Positions 43,175 to 54,681 of a stretch of DNA of 64,000 nucleotides are shown piece after piece; the stretch's first letter is position 1; every line of letters starts with the position of its first letter. The translations under genes and the position numbers were made by a program. Source of the DNA: Platycnemis pennipes (taxonomy: Eukaryota > Arthropoda > Insecta > Odonata > Platycnemididae); assembly GCA_933228895.1 (NCBI GenBank), contig OW121852.1, positions 126,537,544-126,601,543 of the forward strand, read 5' to 3'. A model generated the notes under the pieces. That model worked only from the letters and a program-made list of their open reading frames with translations, was not told where the DNA came from and ran no database searches.

Positions 43175-44112
43175 ACAGAAAATGGTCACTACACTAATAC
43201 ACCCATATTTTAATTACTGCTGCGCAGTATACAATGACCTTAGCGATAAATTAAACCAAAGGGTGCAGAAAACCATGAATGCATGTTTTAGGTTTATCTA
43301 CAACATCCCTAAATATAATCACATTAGTATACATTACGAGAAAGCAAAACTACTCAAAGCTAAGACAAGAAGAACATACTTCATTGCAAATTTGACCCGT
43401 AAAATACTAATTACTAAAACACCCCAATATCTATACACACAATTTACGTTCTCAGGAGAAATCAGACAAAGAGTTACACGCACCCCGCTTGACAACCTAC
43501 ACTTACCACAACACTGAACTACTTCTTACAGTAATTCATTTCTGGTACAGGCAACCTGCCTATGGAATACAATACCATTGGAAATTAGATTCGCACCTAA
43601 CGGAAAAATCAAAGAACAATTGTACTTATATTTGTTAAGTGAGGAGAAATGGTGAAAGTGATTTTTTACATCTGGCATATTACCAAGTGTTAGATAAAAT
43701 ATCTCCAAAATATGTAAACTACTAGTATTTGTACTAGTATTTGTTAAGTGATGAGAAATGGTGTAAGTAATTTTTTACCTCTGGCATATTAGCAAGTGTA
43801 CGATAAAATACCTCCAAAATGTGTAAACTTAAAAGTTGCACCCAGGAAGTAATACTTATTAGGGTGGAGGTTGGTGCGATGGAGGTAGGTGACGAGGATT
43901 GTTATTTTTTTTGGTACCCCGGCCAACCATTCACTCATTATTTCATATATGTCACTCTTTATTTCTGTAATGGCCTTCTGTACTGTTTGAAAATGTACCT
44001 CTGCAATTTTTTTAACTGGGAGAGTGCATTTATTTCATAACTGTAACATATGTTGAACCTAGAGTCCGAAGGACTAGGTTCTTGAAATAAATACTATTCC
44101 ATTCTATTCTAT
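43175..44112 (+). pseudogene. Jockey-like LINE, C-terminal end and 3' UTR
   Basis: 43,178-43,517 encodes MVTTLIHPYFNYCCAVYNDL, SDKLNQRVQKTMNACFRFIY, NIPKYNHISIHYEKAKLLKA and TRTPLDNLHLPQH. After a frameshift, NSFLVQATCLWNTIPLEIRF (43,530-43,590) ends the protein. This is the post-RT region of Jockey-type LINEs. A tandem duplication occupies the start of the UTR. AATAAAT at 44,086 and an ATTCTATTCTATT tail mark the 3' end. Confidence 0.78.
43634..43830 (+). repeat. Two-copy tandem duplication in LINE 3' UTR (~104 bp)
   Basis: TGTTAAGTGAGGAGAAATGG ... CTCCAAAATATGTAAAC is repeated as TGTTAAGTGATGAGAAATGG ... CTCCAAAATGTGTAAAC. Several substitutions separate the units. Confidence 0.9.
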
Positions 44113-44392
44113 TGTACATACTAGCCTCCCAACCGGAGCGTCTCCTTGGGAGATATTTTTCATTAAATAATCAACCCCTTGACCAAGAGAGAAGAGAACA
44201 AGACTAATGCTAAACTAGAAAAACAAAACATTGAGTAGGTGAAAGAGTTCTGTTACCTGGGAAGCCGAGCAACCAGCGTTAAACGAAGCAATAAATAGTA
44301 TATGGTTAGTAGAATAACCCAGGCAAAGAGGGCATTCTATCAAAATAAGAATTACTTACATAGCAAATATTCCACAGAGAAAAAAAATCATT

Positions 44393-44450
44393 CGCCTTGA
44401 CCGGGACTCGAACCCGGACACCCTGATTTCCGGCCAGGTGCTCTACCAGT
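44393..44450 (-). repeat. tRNA-like half, left arm
   Basis: On the minus strand: TGGTAGAGCACC (D-arm/A box), anticodon stem CCTGG/TCAGG with loop CCGGAAA (GGA in the anticodon position, serine-like), and a perfect T-arm CCGGG-TTCGAGT-CCCGG, then TCAAGGCG. The 5' acceptor strand is missing, so this is not a functional tRNA gene. Confidence 0.75.
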
Positions 44451-44455
44451 GCTCT

Positions 44456-44513
44456 ACTGGTAGAGCACCTGGCCGGAAATCAGGGGGTCTGGATTCGAGT
44501 CTCAGTCAAGGCG
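44456..44513 (+). repeat. tRNA-like half, right arm
   Basis: Same module on the plus strand, head-to-head with the left one and separated by 5 bp. The T-arm is eroded (CTGGA-TTCGAGT-CTCAG), so the arms have diverged slightly since duplication. Confidence 0.75.
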
Positions 44514-45094
44514 AATGACTTTTTCATTGTGGAATATTTGCTTTAGTGAAATTTCAGCAGGTAACGCCGCTAAAGTTTTCACGGCTAGTTCGTGATCTTG
44601 AATAATCTACTTACTAAAGTAAAATTGACAGTTTGTAAGTAGACAGAATCTACTTACAGCTAGGAATAGAAGCGTAGAAGTAAGGAAAAAATTCATCAGG
44701 ACGTTCAAGTGGAGTATGTCTCTTTTCGGCAGTAAGGTATGGACGATGACAGCAACGGAGAAGAAAAGGGTGGAAGCATTCGAACGGTGGTATTACCGAA
44801 GAATGATGAAGATTAAATGGCCCAACCGAGTAAGTACCGAGGAAGTCCTAAGAAGAGTAGGAGAAAAGAGAAGACTGCTGAAAATCCTAAGAAGAAGGGA
44901 AAAATTAATTGGCAACATAATGAGGCGTGAGGGCAATTGGACGGGAAGAATGGCAGAGGAAGGCTTAGTTTGAGATAAAAATGACAAACGATGAAGGATG
45001 TAAAAAAATACGTAAATATGAAGAGATTAGCCAAGAGAATAATTCTGTGGAGAGCTGCGTCAAACGAATCCAGAATTGTTGACTAATGATGATG

Positions 45095-45670
45095 AAAAAG
45101 AACAGTTATTGGTATACAAATAACTTCTTTAGTTAATTTTCCAAAGATTTTTCAAAAATTAGAAAAGGATTAGGCATAGTGGAAGTGAGCCCTGTGAGGA
45201 ACTATTTACAACCCTACTGGCCTTTAAAACACCGGTAACTTGAATTCCGAGACAGAAAAATGCGCATCTAGAGGATAAAGACATCTCCGCAGCACATTTT
45301 CCCCTAACGTATCCTTTGTCGCAGCGGCATCCTCTACAGGTAGGGGGGAGGGATTAAAGGTCATTGCCACCGCAGTCCTTCCCCCTCCGTCTCCACCCTT
45401 TCCCCCCACTCCAACCGGCATCACACCCCTACCCCCATTACACGGCCAAACCACGCCATTGACCTCTGGAAGAAAGAAGGAAGTTATTCCGTTCTCTCCT
45501 GATAAGTGGAATGTCATTCTCGAATATTACGTTCAAGAACAATCTTTGCCTTTTATATCCTTTTAAAATATCTCTTTTACTCATTCCACCGCGGGGTATT
45601 TTATTCATGCCTCCTCAAATAAAAAGAGTTGGCTACAACGACTATAAGAATCCTAAATCTTCTCTTTACA
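45095..45670. other. No gene seen
   Basis: 45,300-45,480 is C-rich on the plus strand (CCTTCCCCCTCCGTCTCCAC); a 97-codon minus frame there is glycine-rich by composition. No domain. Confidence 0.35.
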
Positions 45671-45671
45671 C

Positions 45672-46255
45672 ATCATAATCATCGGTCAACAATCTTAGGA
45701 TTGGTTTGACGCAGCCCTCCACTTCATTCTTCTATCAGCCAACCCATTCATATTAACATAATTTCTCTCTTTTACATCCTTCAACAACATGCTCTTTAAA
45801 TCTCCTACGAGGTCTGCCCTTTCCATTCTTCCCGTTCACCTTTCCCTCGAAGATTGCCTTCATCAGGTCATGCTGTCTTAAGACATGGCCGAATAAGATT
45901 CTCTTCCAGCCCTTCCTTTTAGAGTTTTCTCTTCCTTCTTTTTAGGGCTACGGCTCCTTATTTTTAGAGTTTTCAGCAGACTTCTCCCACTCTTTTTAGG
46001 AGTTTGTCATTACCTACGCGGTCGATCTATTTTATCTTCATCATTCTTCTTTAGCACAACATTTCGAATGCTTCCACCCTTTTCTTCTCCTCTTTACGCT
46101 TTTACACCCAAATTCTTCCACAGTATAATATGTAAATTCTAAAGCTCAAGGTCATTTTATACGCACAAAGTCATGGATCATTTAATCCATTACTCTTCTC
46201 GGAAAACGAACGCTCAAGCTATCATATAGAGGATAAATTTTACCTTACCTTCTAG
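45672..46255 (-). pseudogene. LINE family B 3' end plus flank, inverted partner of 56.0 kb
   Basis: The minus-strand LINE B tail runs from CATCGGTCAACAATCTTAGG to the coding block CTCCACCCTTTTCTTCTCC-like at 46,090. Beyond the LINE, 46,095-46,255 (ACGCTTTTACACCCAA, GTCATGGATCATTTAATCCA, GAACGCTCAAGCTATCATAT) still matches 56,160-56,015 in inverted form. Both copies share an internal duplication of the AAAAAGAAGGAGCC-type block (CTTTTTAGGGCTACGGCTCC). Coding sequence is broken throughout. Confidence 0.78.
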
Positions 46256-48685
46256 GATCATTCCCACAGTCGAGATTTTAAAACCCGTAGTAGAGAGGTT
46301 CGGAGAGATATACGTTAGGGGATTAACAACATCGCAGCCTCCATGTTGCCTGGTGCAGCCATAGTAATTGCGAGAAAGGACGAGTGGGACGAAATCATCG
46401 TGGAATGGAATGATTGTGCCATTGCAAATTACATGTAGCTATATACTCGGCCTTTTTATTACCATGCGCTCTGATTGGCTGCATTCCGGTCTCGCTTATA
46501 TCACCAGGAACAGACGTCTAGCCAGTATGCTCACAGGGAATAAATACATGTTCTGTAATGACCAACAGAGGATAGGAATTCACATTACTGTCACCAGAGA
46601 TGAAAATGTCAGCAGCTTCATGGATATTGTGAACCCTGCCATTCGCGCTATAATCTCTGAAAATGTAAGCTAAGAATGACTTTTTCATTCTGATTTCAGG
46701 TTATAGGGATACACTGTGTGTTTATTATTGATCGCGTATTATCTGTATGCATAAAAATTATACCCTTTCTCAAAAACTGTCGATGGTATGTGCATCAAAT
46801 TACGTAATCTAGCGTATTTTGGTACTAACTATCGAATGAACCAGAGCATGTATTCGTAAAAATTCGTTGAGAGGATAAAAATTTGCCTTATTTGATTCCA
46901 CAACGCACAAATAAGAAATGCCCGTTGAGTTCGTTCTTATCACTTGCCGGATATAATACTTTTGCAAAATTAAATTAGAAAAAAATAACCATGCGAGATT
47001 GGGCCGAGTACTGCAAGAAGGAAGAATAGATAAAGGTTATTATTCTGGTTATTGATTATTTTTTCCAAATCAAATTGCCAGAACTATTGTAAAATACTGG
47101 AACAGTTTGTAAATATTTTGTTGGCCGCAATCCCTGTCCTTGACGATCAATGCGGTTGCTGAAGCCTAGGTAATCCATTTTCAAGAAGTAATATTGAGGA
47201 CAGTTGTGCACAACACCAAGGTGCCATACACAATACTTTCTAAGAGATTTTAAGTAAAATGAATGTCAATCATAATACATAAAATAAAAACGGATGCCGA
47301 CGAAACAGGTTTTAGGTATTGCTGACGACATCAAAGAAAATAACATTAATGTCTAAAGTACTACTGAATTTTAATTCTTAAATATTTAATTAAAAAACAT
47401 AACTTCAAAAGCTTTTTAATCACAAAATATTATTTCCCGTTTGTTAAAACTCTGTTTCTTTCATTACTGTAGTTCACTAAATTTTTGTTTTTAATGGATT
47501 TATACACAGTTACTATGTATTAATGCGCTAAATTTTTCTCCATCGATCATAGATTATGCTATTTTAAAATTCCAATTTCGATTCATTAGGAACAGCATCT
47601 CCGTCTATAGAAACGGATGAAAAATTCTCACTGCGAACTACCATAACGATATGATGGTAAAAGGTATAAAAATAAGAAAAGGTTCAGGGAAAGCTATTTC
47701 CTAGTTCAAAAATTTGTTCACAAAAATGTACATGCCATAACATAATTGAGCTGGACTCTTTGTGATGTTTCAATATTAATTATGCATTTATTTTCGAGAT
47801 ATAAGAGTAAAAAAAGTGGAGGAGTCAGAAATTGTAAAATTTGTACAATTTATAAACAACACTGTAAGCACTGTCTTTCAGGGTAATGTATAATTACCAG
47901 TCAGAATTGACGTTGGTTTAAGAGGAACGCTATATTTGTCCTCGATTGCGTGGACTTTGGATGGAAATTTTTTGTGAATGCCAAAATAGTCTGGAATAGT
48001 TTGATCCAAAAATCCCGCTCATATAAAATTCCGAAACAGATGTTTCCATCATCTGGAATTAAAAGATCCGCATTGAGCTGCAATTGCGGAAGGTTTTAAT
48101 GCTTCATGGGTAAACACGTTTGCATATTGGAATTTGCGCAGAAGGACGTAATATCAACTTTCACGTCAAAAGTCTGCGAATCCGGAAAACAAGAGAAACG
48201 CACAATTCAGGAGAGAGGACAAAGCGATGTCCGCGGGGTGAGAAAATAGTCGATATTTATTCATGGAAATGGATGCAGAATAATTTTGATGCATAAAAAC
48301 TAGCTTCGCTAATTGGCCCCGAATGGGGGCCGTAATAGAATGGGAATGTTTACCTGCGATTCCGACGACTAATGAGGATAAATGTTGTTGCGCACCGTTC
48401 GTCAATTCACGACCGCCCTTCCCTACAGAGGGCAGAGCGAGCGTAGAGTGGAAAACGTTTTCAAAATCAGTGAGGGAAAAATCAAAGAGCGCGCAGCGCA
48501 AACACAAAGAGTAATCACTTTGACTGAATTAATGCACATACAGGCATAAGAACGCTCGTGTTACCCGCGAATATTTTTTCTTTCACTACTTTTTAAATTT
48601 GTGAATAAAGAAGTTACGAGATTTAAACACTCCGATTTTGATTTATATTCTCATGAATTGCAGAAATTAAAATATGTAGAAATCA
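46256..48685. other. No gene supported
   Basis: A 101-codon plus frame (46,368-46,673) has no recognisable motif, but its composition is more balanced than the AT-rich flanks. 48,170-48,500 is similarly balanced, with opposing open frames. Nothing repeats elsewhere in the window. A decayed exon or unlisted MITE is possible for either segment. Confidence 0.35.
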
Positions 48686-48689
48686 AATT

Positions 48690-49414
48690 GCGATTGTAGT
48701 TAGAGTTCTAGACTCCCAACCTTGAGGCTTTGAGTTTGAGATCAACTCCCGGCAGTGGGAGATGTATTTCAATGGATAATCGACCCCTACTGCTGGAGAG
48801 AAGTGGCCAAGACTCGGAAAATAAAAACTTGAGGAGGTGAAAGTGTTCTGTTACCTGGGAAGCCGAGTAACCAGCGTTGGGCGAAGCAAGAAAGGAATAG
48901 TGAGTAGAATAGCCTAGTCGGAAAGTATAATCTAGCAGAAGAAGAATCTACTTAAAACTGCATATTCGAGCGTACAGATAAGGAAACAATTAATCAGAAT
49001 TTACAACTGGAACATGTTTCTTTAAGGAAGTGAGGCACGGACGATGACACGATCGGAGAAGAAAAGGGTGGAAGGGTTCGAAATGTAGTGCTACCGAAGA
49101 ATGATGAAGATTAAATGGATCAACCGAGTGAAAAAGGAAGAAGTCTGGGAGAAAAGAGAAGTTTGCTGAATAACCTATGAATAAGACGGAATAACTTAAT
49201 TCGCCACATCATGAGAACCGATGGCCTGATGAAGACAATCGTCGATGGACAAGTCAACGGGAGGATTAGCAGAGGAAGGCCTCGTTCGAGACATACAGAA
49301 CAAATGATCATAGGTGTGAAAGAGAAGAAATACGCGAAAAGAAATTAGCTGAAATTGGAGAATTGAGTGAAGGCTGCATGTCGAATCAATCTCAGGACTG
49401 ATGATTGATGATGA
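48690..49414 (+). pseudogene. Chimeric repeat: tRNA-like head joined to LINE B RT end
   Basis: The head GTTAGAGTTCTAGACTCCC ... TTTGAGTTTGAGATCAAC resembles A and B boxes of a tRNA. It shares CTCCCAACC, GGGAGATGTATTTC and TAATCGACCCC with the 44.1-kb copy. At about 48,805 it becomes LINE B: GTTCTGTTACCTGGGAAGCC, GAAGAATCTACTTAAAACTG, CGAAGAATGATGAAGATTAA (RRMMKIK), GGAAGGCCTCGTTCGAGAC. It ends GACTGATGATTGATGATGA. In-frame stops are present. Confidence 0.72.
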
Positions 49415-50065
49415 ACCGACCTCCATTTGATTGGAGGGAATTCGAGTGCACTTCTCCGTCAGTAACATTGGACCATTAGGATGGCTTTATTCCTCAAAAA
49501 TGCGTTTTCGGACATTAGGCTTTTCCCTCGCTACGTCTTCTGCTACTATTATAAAAGTTCCGATATTCACCATTTGGTTCCTGAATGATGCAGGTATGAC
49601 GCAAATGTTTACAGGAACGCTTTACAAATAGTATGTTGGAAAGAAAAATCAATAAAATTAGAGTAAATAGACCAAAAAATCACCCACTTTTAGGGGAACA
49701 GTCCTTGAATACGAGAGAAAATATGAGGTCATAAAAACGTTTATGACTTACAGTAACCTTTTATCTTTGAAATTACACCATTTTATGCACACACATGGTG
49801 TATAATATCACAGCTATTACGGACAGGGTAAAACATTCTCTGCTTCTAGTTCGGCGCATTGTCGAGATGGCGCACCGTCTTGATTAAACGGTCTTCCAAT
49901 TTCGTCAATCTTTGTAACATTTGTAACAAAGTGGCATGTTTTTAGCATCAAATGGTGGAAACTTAGAAGTTAATGCCTTTATTCCAGCAGAAGTGTTGAC
50001 AAAAAATCCGAACCTCGATAAAGTACTTTTACTCCAGGTATCCAACACCCTTAATATATCCATGG
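49415..50065. other. No gene seen
   Basis: Spacer; short frames near 49,431-49,631 lack any family signature. Confidence 0.35.
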
Positions 50066-50069
50066 TCCA

Positions 50070-50165
50070 GCTGACGCCTTTCGTTAAGAGCAGGCTAATG
50101 CCCACGACGGCTTTCTCTCCACCCTTCCTCCTTACTCTTTCATTCCTATCTTAATACCTTTCCTT
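50070..50165 (+). mobile_element. SINE family S body fragment
   Basis: GCCTTTCGTTAAGAGCAGGC, TAATGCCCACGACGGCTTTC and CCACCCTTCCTCC match the reverse complement of 53,660-53,745. The tRNA-like head is absent. Confidence 0.65.
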
Positions 50166-50414
50166 CCGCTCTGCAGTACCTCTAAGTACGGGTACAGGCT
50201 TGAAAACCACACAAAAAATTGGAGGAATTGAGCCCTTTCTTTGTCGCTCTATCACACTCAAATATGTCAGAGAAAAAGGAAGCGGCGAGGCCTGGTAGTA
50301 TGGGGGAATTGCTAGCCTCAACATGCGACTATGGTGTACCCCACAAGCCACCCTTATGGTAAATGGCAGAGCAAATCGGGACTTCCGAATTATAATGCAA
50401 TAAAAAAAACGTTA

Positions 50415-50500
50415 ATTTCGGTTGCGGTATCAGATTGATAACGCACTAGCCTGCCAATCTGTCAGTCGCGGGTTAGAATACCACCACGGACATGGATGCC
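50415..50500 (+). mobile_element. tRNA-like SINE head, unclassified
   Basis: ATCAGATTGATAACGCACTA (A-box-like), GCGGGTTAGAATACCACC (B-box-like) about 30 bp apart. No defined 3' end. Confidence 0.4.
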
Positions 50501-51340
50501 CTGAATTTAAGGGGTAACTTTAAGGAGAAAGTTAGATTTCGTGATATAGCCTTAGCAGTTCTAGCAACTAAAATCTGAATTCTGCAACCAGATGCAAGCT
50601 ACAAGAAACGGTTCAGCCTTTCCACTGTCTCGGAGCACATTTTGTCTAAACCTGACCAAATGGTGGACTTCTACAAAGCAAAATTGATTTGCAACTAGAC
50701 TCGTTACTATGCGGGAAGCGATAAAACACATAAATAAAGGAAAATTACAACGGGAAGGGCGTTCATACTCTTTTTGCTGAAAAAGAGTATTCACATTGAA
50801 CGGTCATGATTGCTGATTGTTTAATTTTTTGACCAGACAACCATCTTGACCAACTAGGGGCAACCTAGGGTTCTCATTTATATGATGGCCAAGAATCAAA
50901 GCAAGATCACTTAAGACTTGAAGTCGCCAGCAGTATGGCTGGAAAAACTGTTGTCGCTAAATATCACTATGACGCTGAGGAACGCCCGAGGGCCACTATT
51001 AATGATAATCACCGCGTAAGCCTTAGTTTTAATTAAAATTAAGAAAGGTAGATGATTTTTATAATACGTACGAATGTGAAAGTCATCATAGTAATAGCCT
51101 GCAAGTTCACCTTGTGAAATATCGACATGCTTAAAAATAATATAAATTTGATTTCATTCCACATATTTATACAAATTGAGCTGAAATACAACCAAGTTAA
51201 TTTTATTTTTTAGCTTTTGCTATTATTAGAGGACACATTTGTGTGAATTTCAGGAAAAATTTGTATCATAGGATAATTTTAACGTGTGTTATTTAACATA
51301 TATATTGGCTAATGAAAATGCTGACATTTTGAGCACGAAA
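50501..51340. other. No gene seen
   Basis: Spacer with no coding support. Confidence 0.35.
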
Positions 51341-51344
51341 TATA

Positions 51345-51420
51345 TCACTATTAGGATTGATAATATCCAGTTATTGTGTCTCTCTTATTAGGATTAATAA
51401 TATTCAGCTATTGTGTTTCT
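51345..51420 (+). repeat. Two-copy short tandem repeat
   Basis: ATTAGGATTGATAATATCCA / GTTATTGTGTCTCTC is repeated as ATTAGGATTAATAATATTCA / GCTATTGTGTTTCTC. Period about 39 bp. Confidence 0.85.
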
Positions 51421-52115
51421 CAATCTGAACTCTTTCTGTATACAGGAAGAAGGACACTTTTAATGAATCCGTACTGGTAATGTAATTGTCTTAATTTTCG
51501 TCCAACGTGATGGAATCAAGGTAATCACAGGAGTGACGCTGAAATACTTCCCGGAGAGGAAATCTCAGGTGATAAGCGAACGTCTTGCCTTAAAGAGAGA
51601 GAGAGGATAGGGAAAGGGGTACTACGCAAAGCCTCTGAGTAGGCGACATATTAGGCAATTACGTAATGCGTTTCCGATTAGAGGAGGCCAGGAAGTTGGA
51701 CGAGACACAATGCAGTACGTGACAACAGAGTCACTGAGGAAACCGAATGGTCCCAAAGTTACGGCACCGTAGTCATGGCGACGCCCGATCCTCTCAACAA
51801 GAATACCTAATTAGACAACGTTGCGGATGAATAGAACCGCTACAAGGACTAAACTACGATGTTGCAACATTGGCAAATAATAATTATTGTTGAGTGAAAA
51901 ATAAGAAAGTCAATTTATCTGTGTTGCAACATCTGTAAAATTGTGAGTAGAGATTGTTATTGGTATTCTTTCCTATGCTTTTAAATTTTTACGGTTCCGA
52001 ATGACGGCGCTAAACGATCAACCAATCATCTCTCAGGAGGGTTGCGTTTGAAACCGTCGGTTATGTTATGTTATTTGTGGGAGACGACCGGCAGCTGAGG
52101 TCATTTGTGCCGTAC
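51421..52115. other. No gene seen
   Basis: Includes a short GA repeat (51,594-51,606) and two GTTGCAACAT copies (51,860; 51,922). No coding support. Confidence 0.35.
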
Positions 52116-52119
52116 AGGA

Positions 52120-53640
52120 TGTGTACTTTAATTCTTTCTTAATTACCGCGTCTAAATACTGGAATTCCCTGCCCCTACATCTTAAAAGATTGGGGTACTT
52201 ACACACATTCAAATATAAACTGCATCAGACCCTGCTTAACAAATGAGCCTGGTAATATCTGAATACCTAGTATTAGTGATGGCTCGATCGTGAGTGATCG
52301 AATCCCGAGATCAAGTTCTCTTACAAGATAGATCGATGAACTGGATCTCTCCAATGACCGAGGAGCTCATCTTTTCGGATCACGAAAGGAATGATTTTAT
52401 GACATCAAGTATCGATCATGAGATCTGAGACCGGCCAAATAAATATTGACTGATTTGTCTAACGTGATATGCGTAAGTTACTTGATCGTTACTTTAATTC
52501 TTTAACCTTAAATTCCTAGCCAATGACAAACTATAGTTTCTGATACTACTAATTTCTGGCCCAAAATAGGATTAATTAGGCATCATGAAGTTGGCACACA
52601 CTAACTAATCAGGGTAACTACATTTAATTCTATAAAAATACCGAGAAAGTACGTGCAATAGTACTCCGTGCAATAGTGCACCCGGATAGTACTCCGTGTG
52701 ATGGAAAAACTACTTTACAGTTTCATAACTTTGAAGTACTCATCCTCCAAAAGTAGCAAATTCATAATTCTACGATTTTTAATGGTGAAATCACTACGGG
52801 AAAACTACGGGAGTAACCGTGGGCCAACTTCCTGGTCGTGATAAATTAAGTCAACACAATCTCATTTCCAATAAAATAATGAGATAATATAATAAGAGAT
52901 GACTCTGAGGTGGCGAAATTTATTGAAAGAAGTATAATGAAAAAACTATACACTAATATCTATCTATAATACCTACATTGCTTAGGTACACAAATCAATT
53001 TATCCTTTCACTGATTTTGGTCCAAAAATATGTCACTCTTCAATAGTTTTGTAATCAATTGGGATATTTCTAATATTCTTCGTAACTATACTTAAAATCA
53101 CAAACCAAGAGCATTGTGTAAAAACAAAACAAACCTTCGAACGCATTACATAATTGTGCCTTCAATTGTTTTCCCAGAATTACCCACAACTCCACGGAAA
53201 CAGGCACTAAACGAGGTAGCTGTACACATCGGTCATGCTTACTGTATATAATTCACGAATGACCACATCTTTTTATCACTCGCGACTTTGCTGAGAGATC
53301 ATTGATCGTAGGCAACTTGAACAGATCACTAGCTGGAACATCGTTCACTCCTGACCTTAAGCTCAAGAGCGAATCACAAGTGGGAGTGATAGGCGTGACC
53401 GAGATCTCTCAAAAGACCGAATTTGCCCATCACTACCTAGTATGTCTCTATGTAACTTTCTGGTATTCTTTTACCTTCATAAACCAAGGCCCTATTTTTT
53501 TGTTATTCTTGCCAATATTTTTGTAATCTGATACGAAATATATCAATGTTACGTATGTCCGTTCACTTTGTAAAATATTACATTGCTCTATGGACGATAC
53601 ATGGAGCTGAATAAGTCAATATTCTATTCTACTCTACAGG
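52120..53640 (+). pseudogene. Jockey-like LINE C-terminus and 3' UTR, split by hAT-like element
   Basis: 52,121-52,245 encodes VYFNSFLITASKYWNSLPLH then LKRLGYLHTFKYKLHQTLLN and a stop, the typical end of a LINE ORF2 (SF----A---WN-LP...F---L---LL). The UTR is cut at CCTAGTAT (52,266) and resumes at 53,436. It ends near 53,640 with GAATAAGTCAATATTC then TATTCTACTCTAC, a tail like that at 44,100. The 5' end is truncated. Confidence 0.72.
52274..53435. mobile_element. hAT-like non-autonomous transposon
   Basis: Exact 8-bp duplication CCTAGTAT on both sides (52,266-52,273; 53,436-53,443) and ends TAGTGATGG ... GCCCATCACTA. Eight-bp duplications and TAGTGATGGGC-type ends are characteristic of hAT elements. 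Length 1,162 bp with no transposase frame. TAGTACTCCGTG is repeated internally at about 52,660-52,695. It sits cleanly in a LINE UTR, so it is younger than that LINE. Confidence 0.82.
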
Positions 53641-53641
53641 A

Positions 53642-53902
53642 CAGGTGAGTAATTGGGTAATGGTAGGAACATTCAGGGAACGGAGGAAGGGTGCAGAGAA
53701 ACCCGGCGTCGGCATTATCCTACTCTTAACGAAAGGCGCCAAGGGGACCACGGCTTAACGTACCATCCGACGAACGGAGTACTTAACCTCCACTAGGCAC
53801 TCGAGTAGGCACCACCACAGAAAAATCCGCCACTGTCGGGAATCGAACCCGGACCCTCGGGATGGAAGGCCAGTCTAGCCACCACACCAACCCGATCCCC
53901 TT
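53642..53902 (-). mobile_element. tRNA-derived SINE, family S, best copy
   Basis: On the minus strand: A-box GTTGGTGTGGTGGCTAGA, B-box GGGTTCGATTCCC (53,850-53,838), then a 170-bp body with TCGTCGGATGGTACGTTAAG, GCGCCTTTCGTTAAGAGTAG and CACCCTTCCTCCGTTCCCTG, ending near the LINE tail at 53,640. Transcription by pol III from the internal promoter would be expected for this class. Confidence 0.82.
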
Positions 53903-54680
53903 GTTTTACATATTGTGGCGTAATTAGTAGAATTTTTATATTACATACAATAATATTCGATTACCTTTTTCACCAACATTAGTCGAATAAACACCAGCAT
54001 CAGTACAAACAAATGACTCAACTAAACTAGGAAATAATTGATGAAATAATCCTTTGCCTAAAGGGATAATACTCCATGATTGGCCAATATTCTTAGTTGT
54101 GTTGATGATGAGCAGAAGTGCTTTTTTAAGAAGGTGCTACCATTTTGTGAGGGTTAACATCGCTCTGATGCAGGAAAAATTGAACATTGAAACTATGTTA
54201 CCTGATTCGCCGCAACATTAAAGATAAATATGGAAAAACATAGAACAGCCAGGCAAAACGGGAATTCATAGGGTACTTTCCACTTTGGCACGTTCCTTAC
54301 TTTAGTTCTGTCAAACATGGTTTCGAAATTCATTGTCATTATCAAGCTAATTAACCTTGATAACGATATCGAATGTTAATATCACCTTAATAATTAACAT
54401 TAACCTTGATCAATCAGCCACAAAATATTGACCTTGATTAATCTGCACTAACTTTGGTAACGACGTTGAATGTCGATAGGCATAAATAAAGTGTGTGACG
54501 TACCATTTTTTAAATCTTTTCCTACCACAACAGGTGTTGTAGCAAAAGTATAACCTTGTATAAAACAGCAATTATATGCCGTTTATAGCTAAAATTTCAC
54601 GGTTATATTCATCGCATCTGCAATATTTTCCTCGGATTGTAATATTGTGTCTCACAGCTGTATGCACGGAGTAGTACTTC
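53903..54680. other. No gene seen; repeated ATTAACCTTGAT motif
   Basis: ATTAACCTTGATAACG, ATTAACCTTGATCAATC and ATTGACCTTGATTAATC lie within 100 bp (54,350-54,455). No coding support. Confidence 0.4.
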
Positions 54681-54681
54681 T

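Larger units (their letters stand above)
44361..44644. mobile_element. tRNA-derived palindromic insertion with target-site duplication
   Basis: It interrupts LINE B exactly in its AGAATCTACTTACA segment, which is present on both sides (44,348-44,360 as AGAATTACTTACA; 44,645-44,658 as AGAATCTACTTACA). The first 181 bp (44,362-44,542) are one large inverted repeat with outer ends AGCAAATATTCCAC / GTGGAATATTTGCT. Each arm carries a partial tRNA-like sequence (see the two separate entries). A 100-bp unique tail with no recognised similarity follows. A 13-14-bp duplication fits LINE-mediated retroposition. Confidence 0.85.
44114..45094 (+). pseudogene. Chimeric repeat: short 5' head joined to LINE B RT end
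   Basis: The head (44,122-44,200: CTAGCCTCCCAACCGGAG, TTGGGAGATATTTTTC, TAATCAACCCCTTG) also precedes the LINE B copy at 48,800. LINE B follows: GAGTTCTGTTACCTGGGAAG (44,248), YQNKN, then after an inserted palindrome KVWTMTATEKKRVEAFERWY and WYYRRMMKIKWPNRVSTEEV (44,716-44,850) and RKGRGR-like remains. The tail is CAGAATTGTTGACTAATGAT. The reading frame is broken in several places. Confidence 0.72.

Noticed and set aside
42748..43197. 149-codon open frame in GC-rich DNA
   Set aside because: Three other frames in the same segment are also open; composition explains it and no domain is visible.
44393..44513. Pair of functional serine tRNA genes
   Set aside because: Both lack the 5' acceptor strand, and position 33 is C instead of U. 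They are derived fragments in a retroposed palindrome.
46368..46673. 101-codon open frame
   Set aside because: No motif, no upstream or downstream gene structure, no repeat support.
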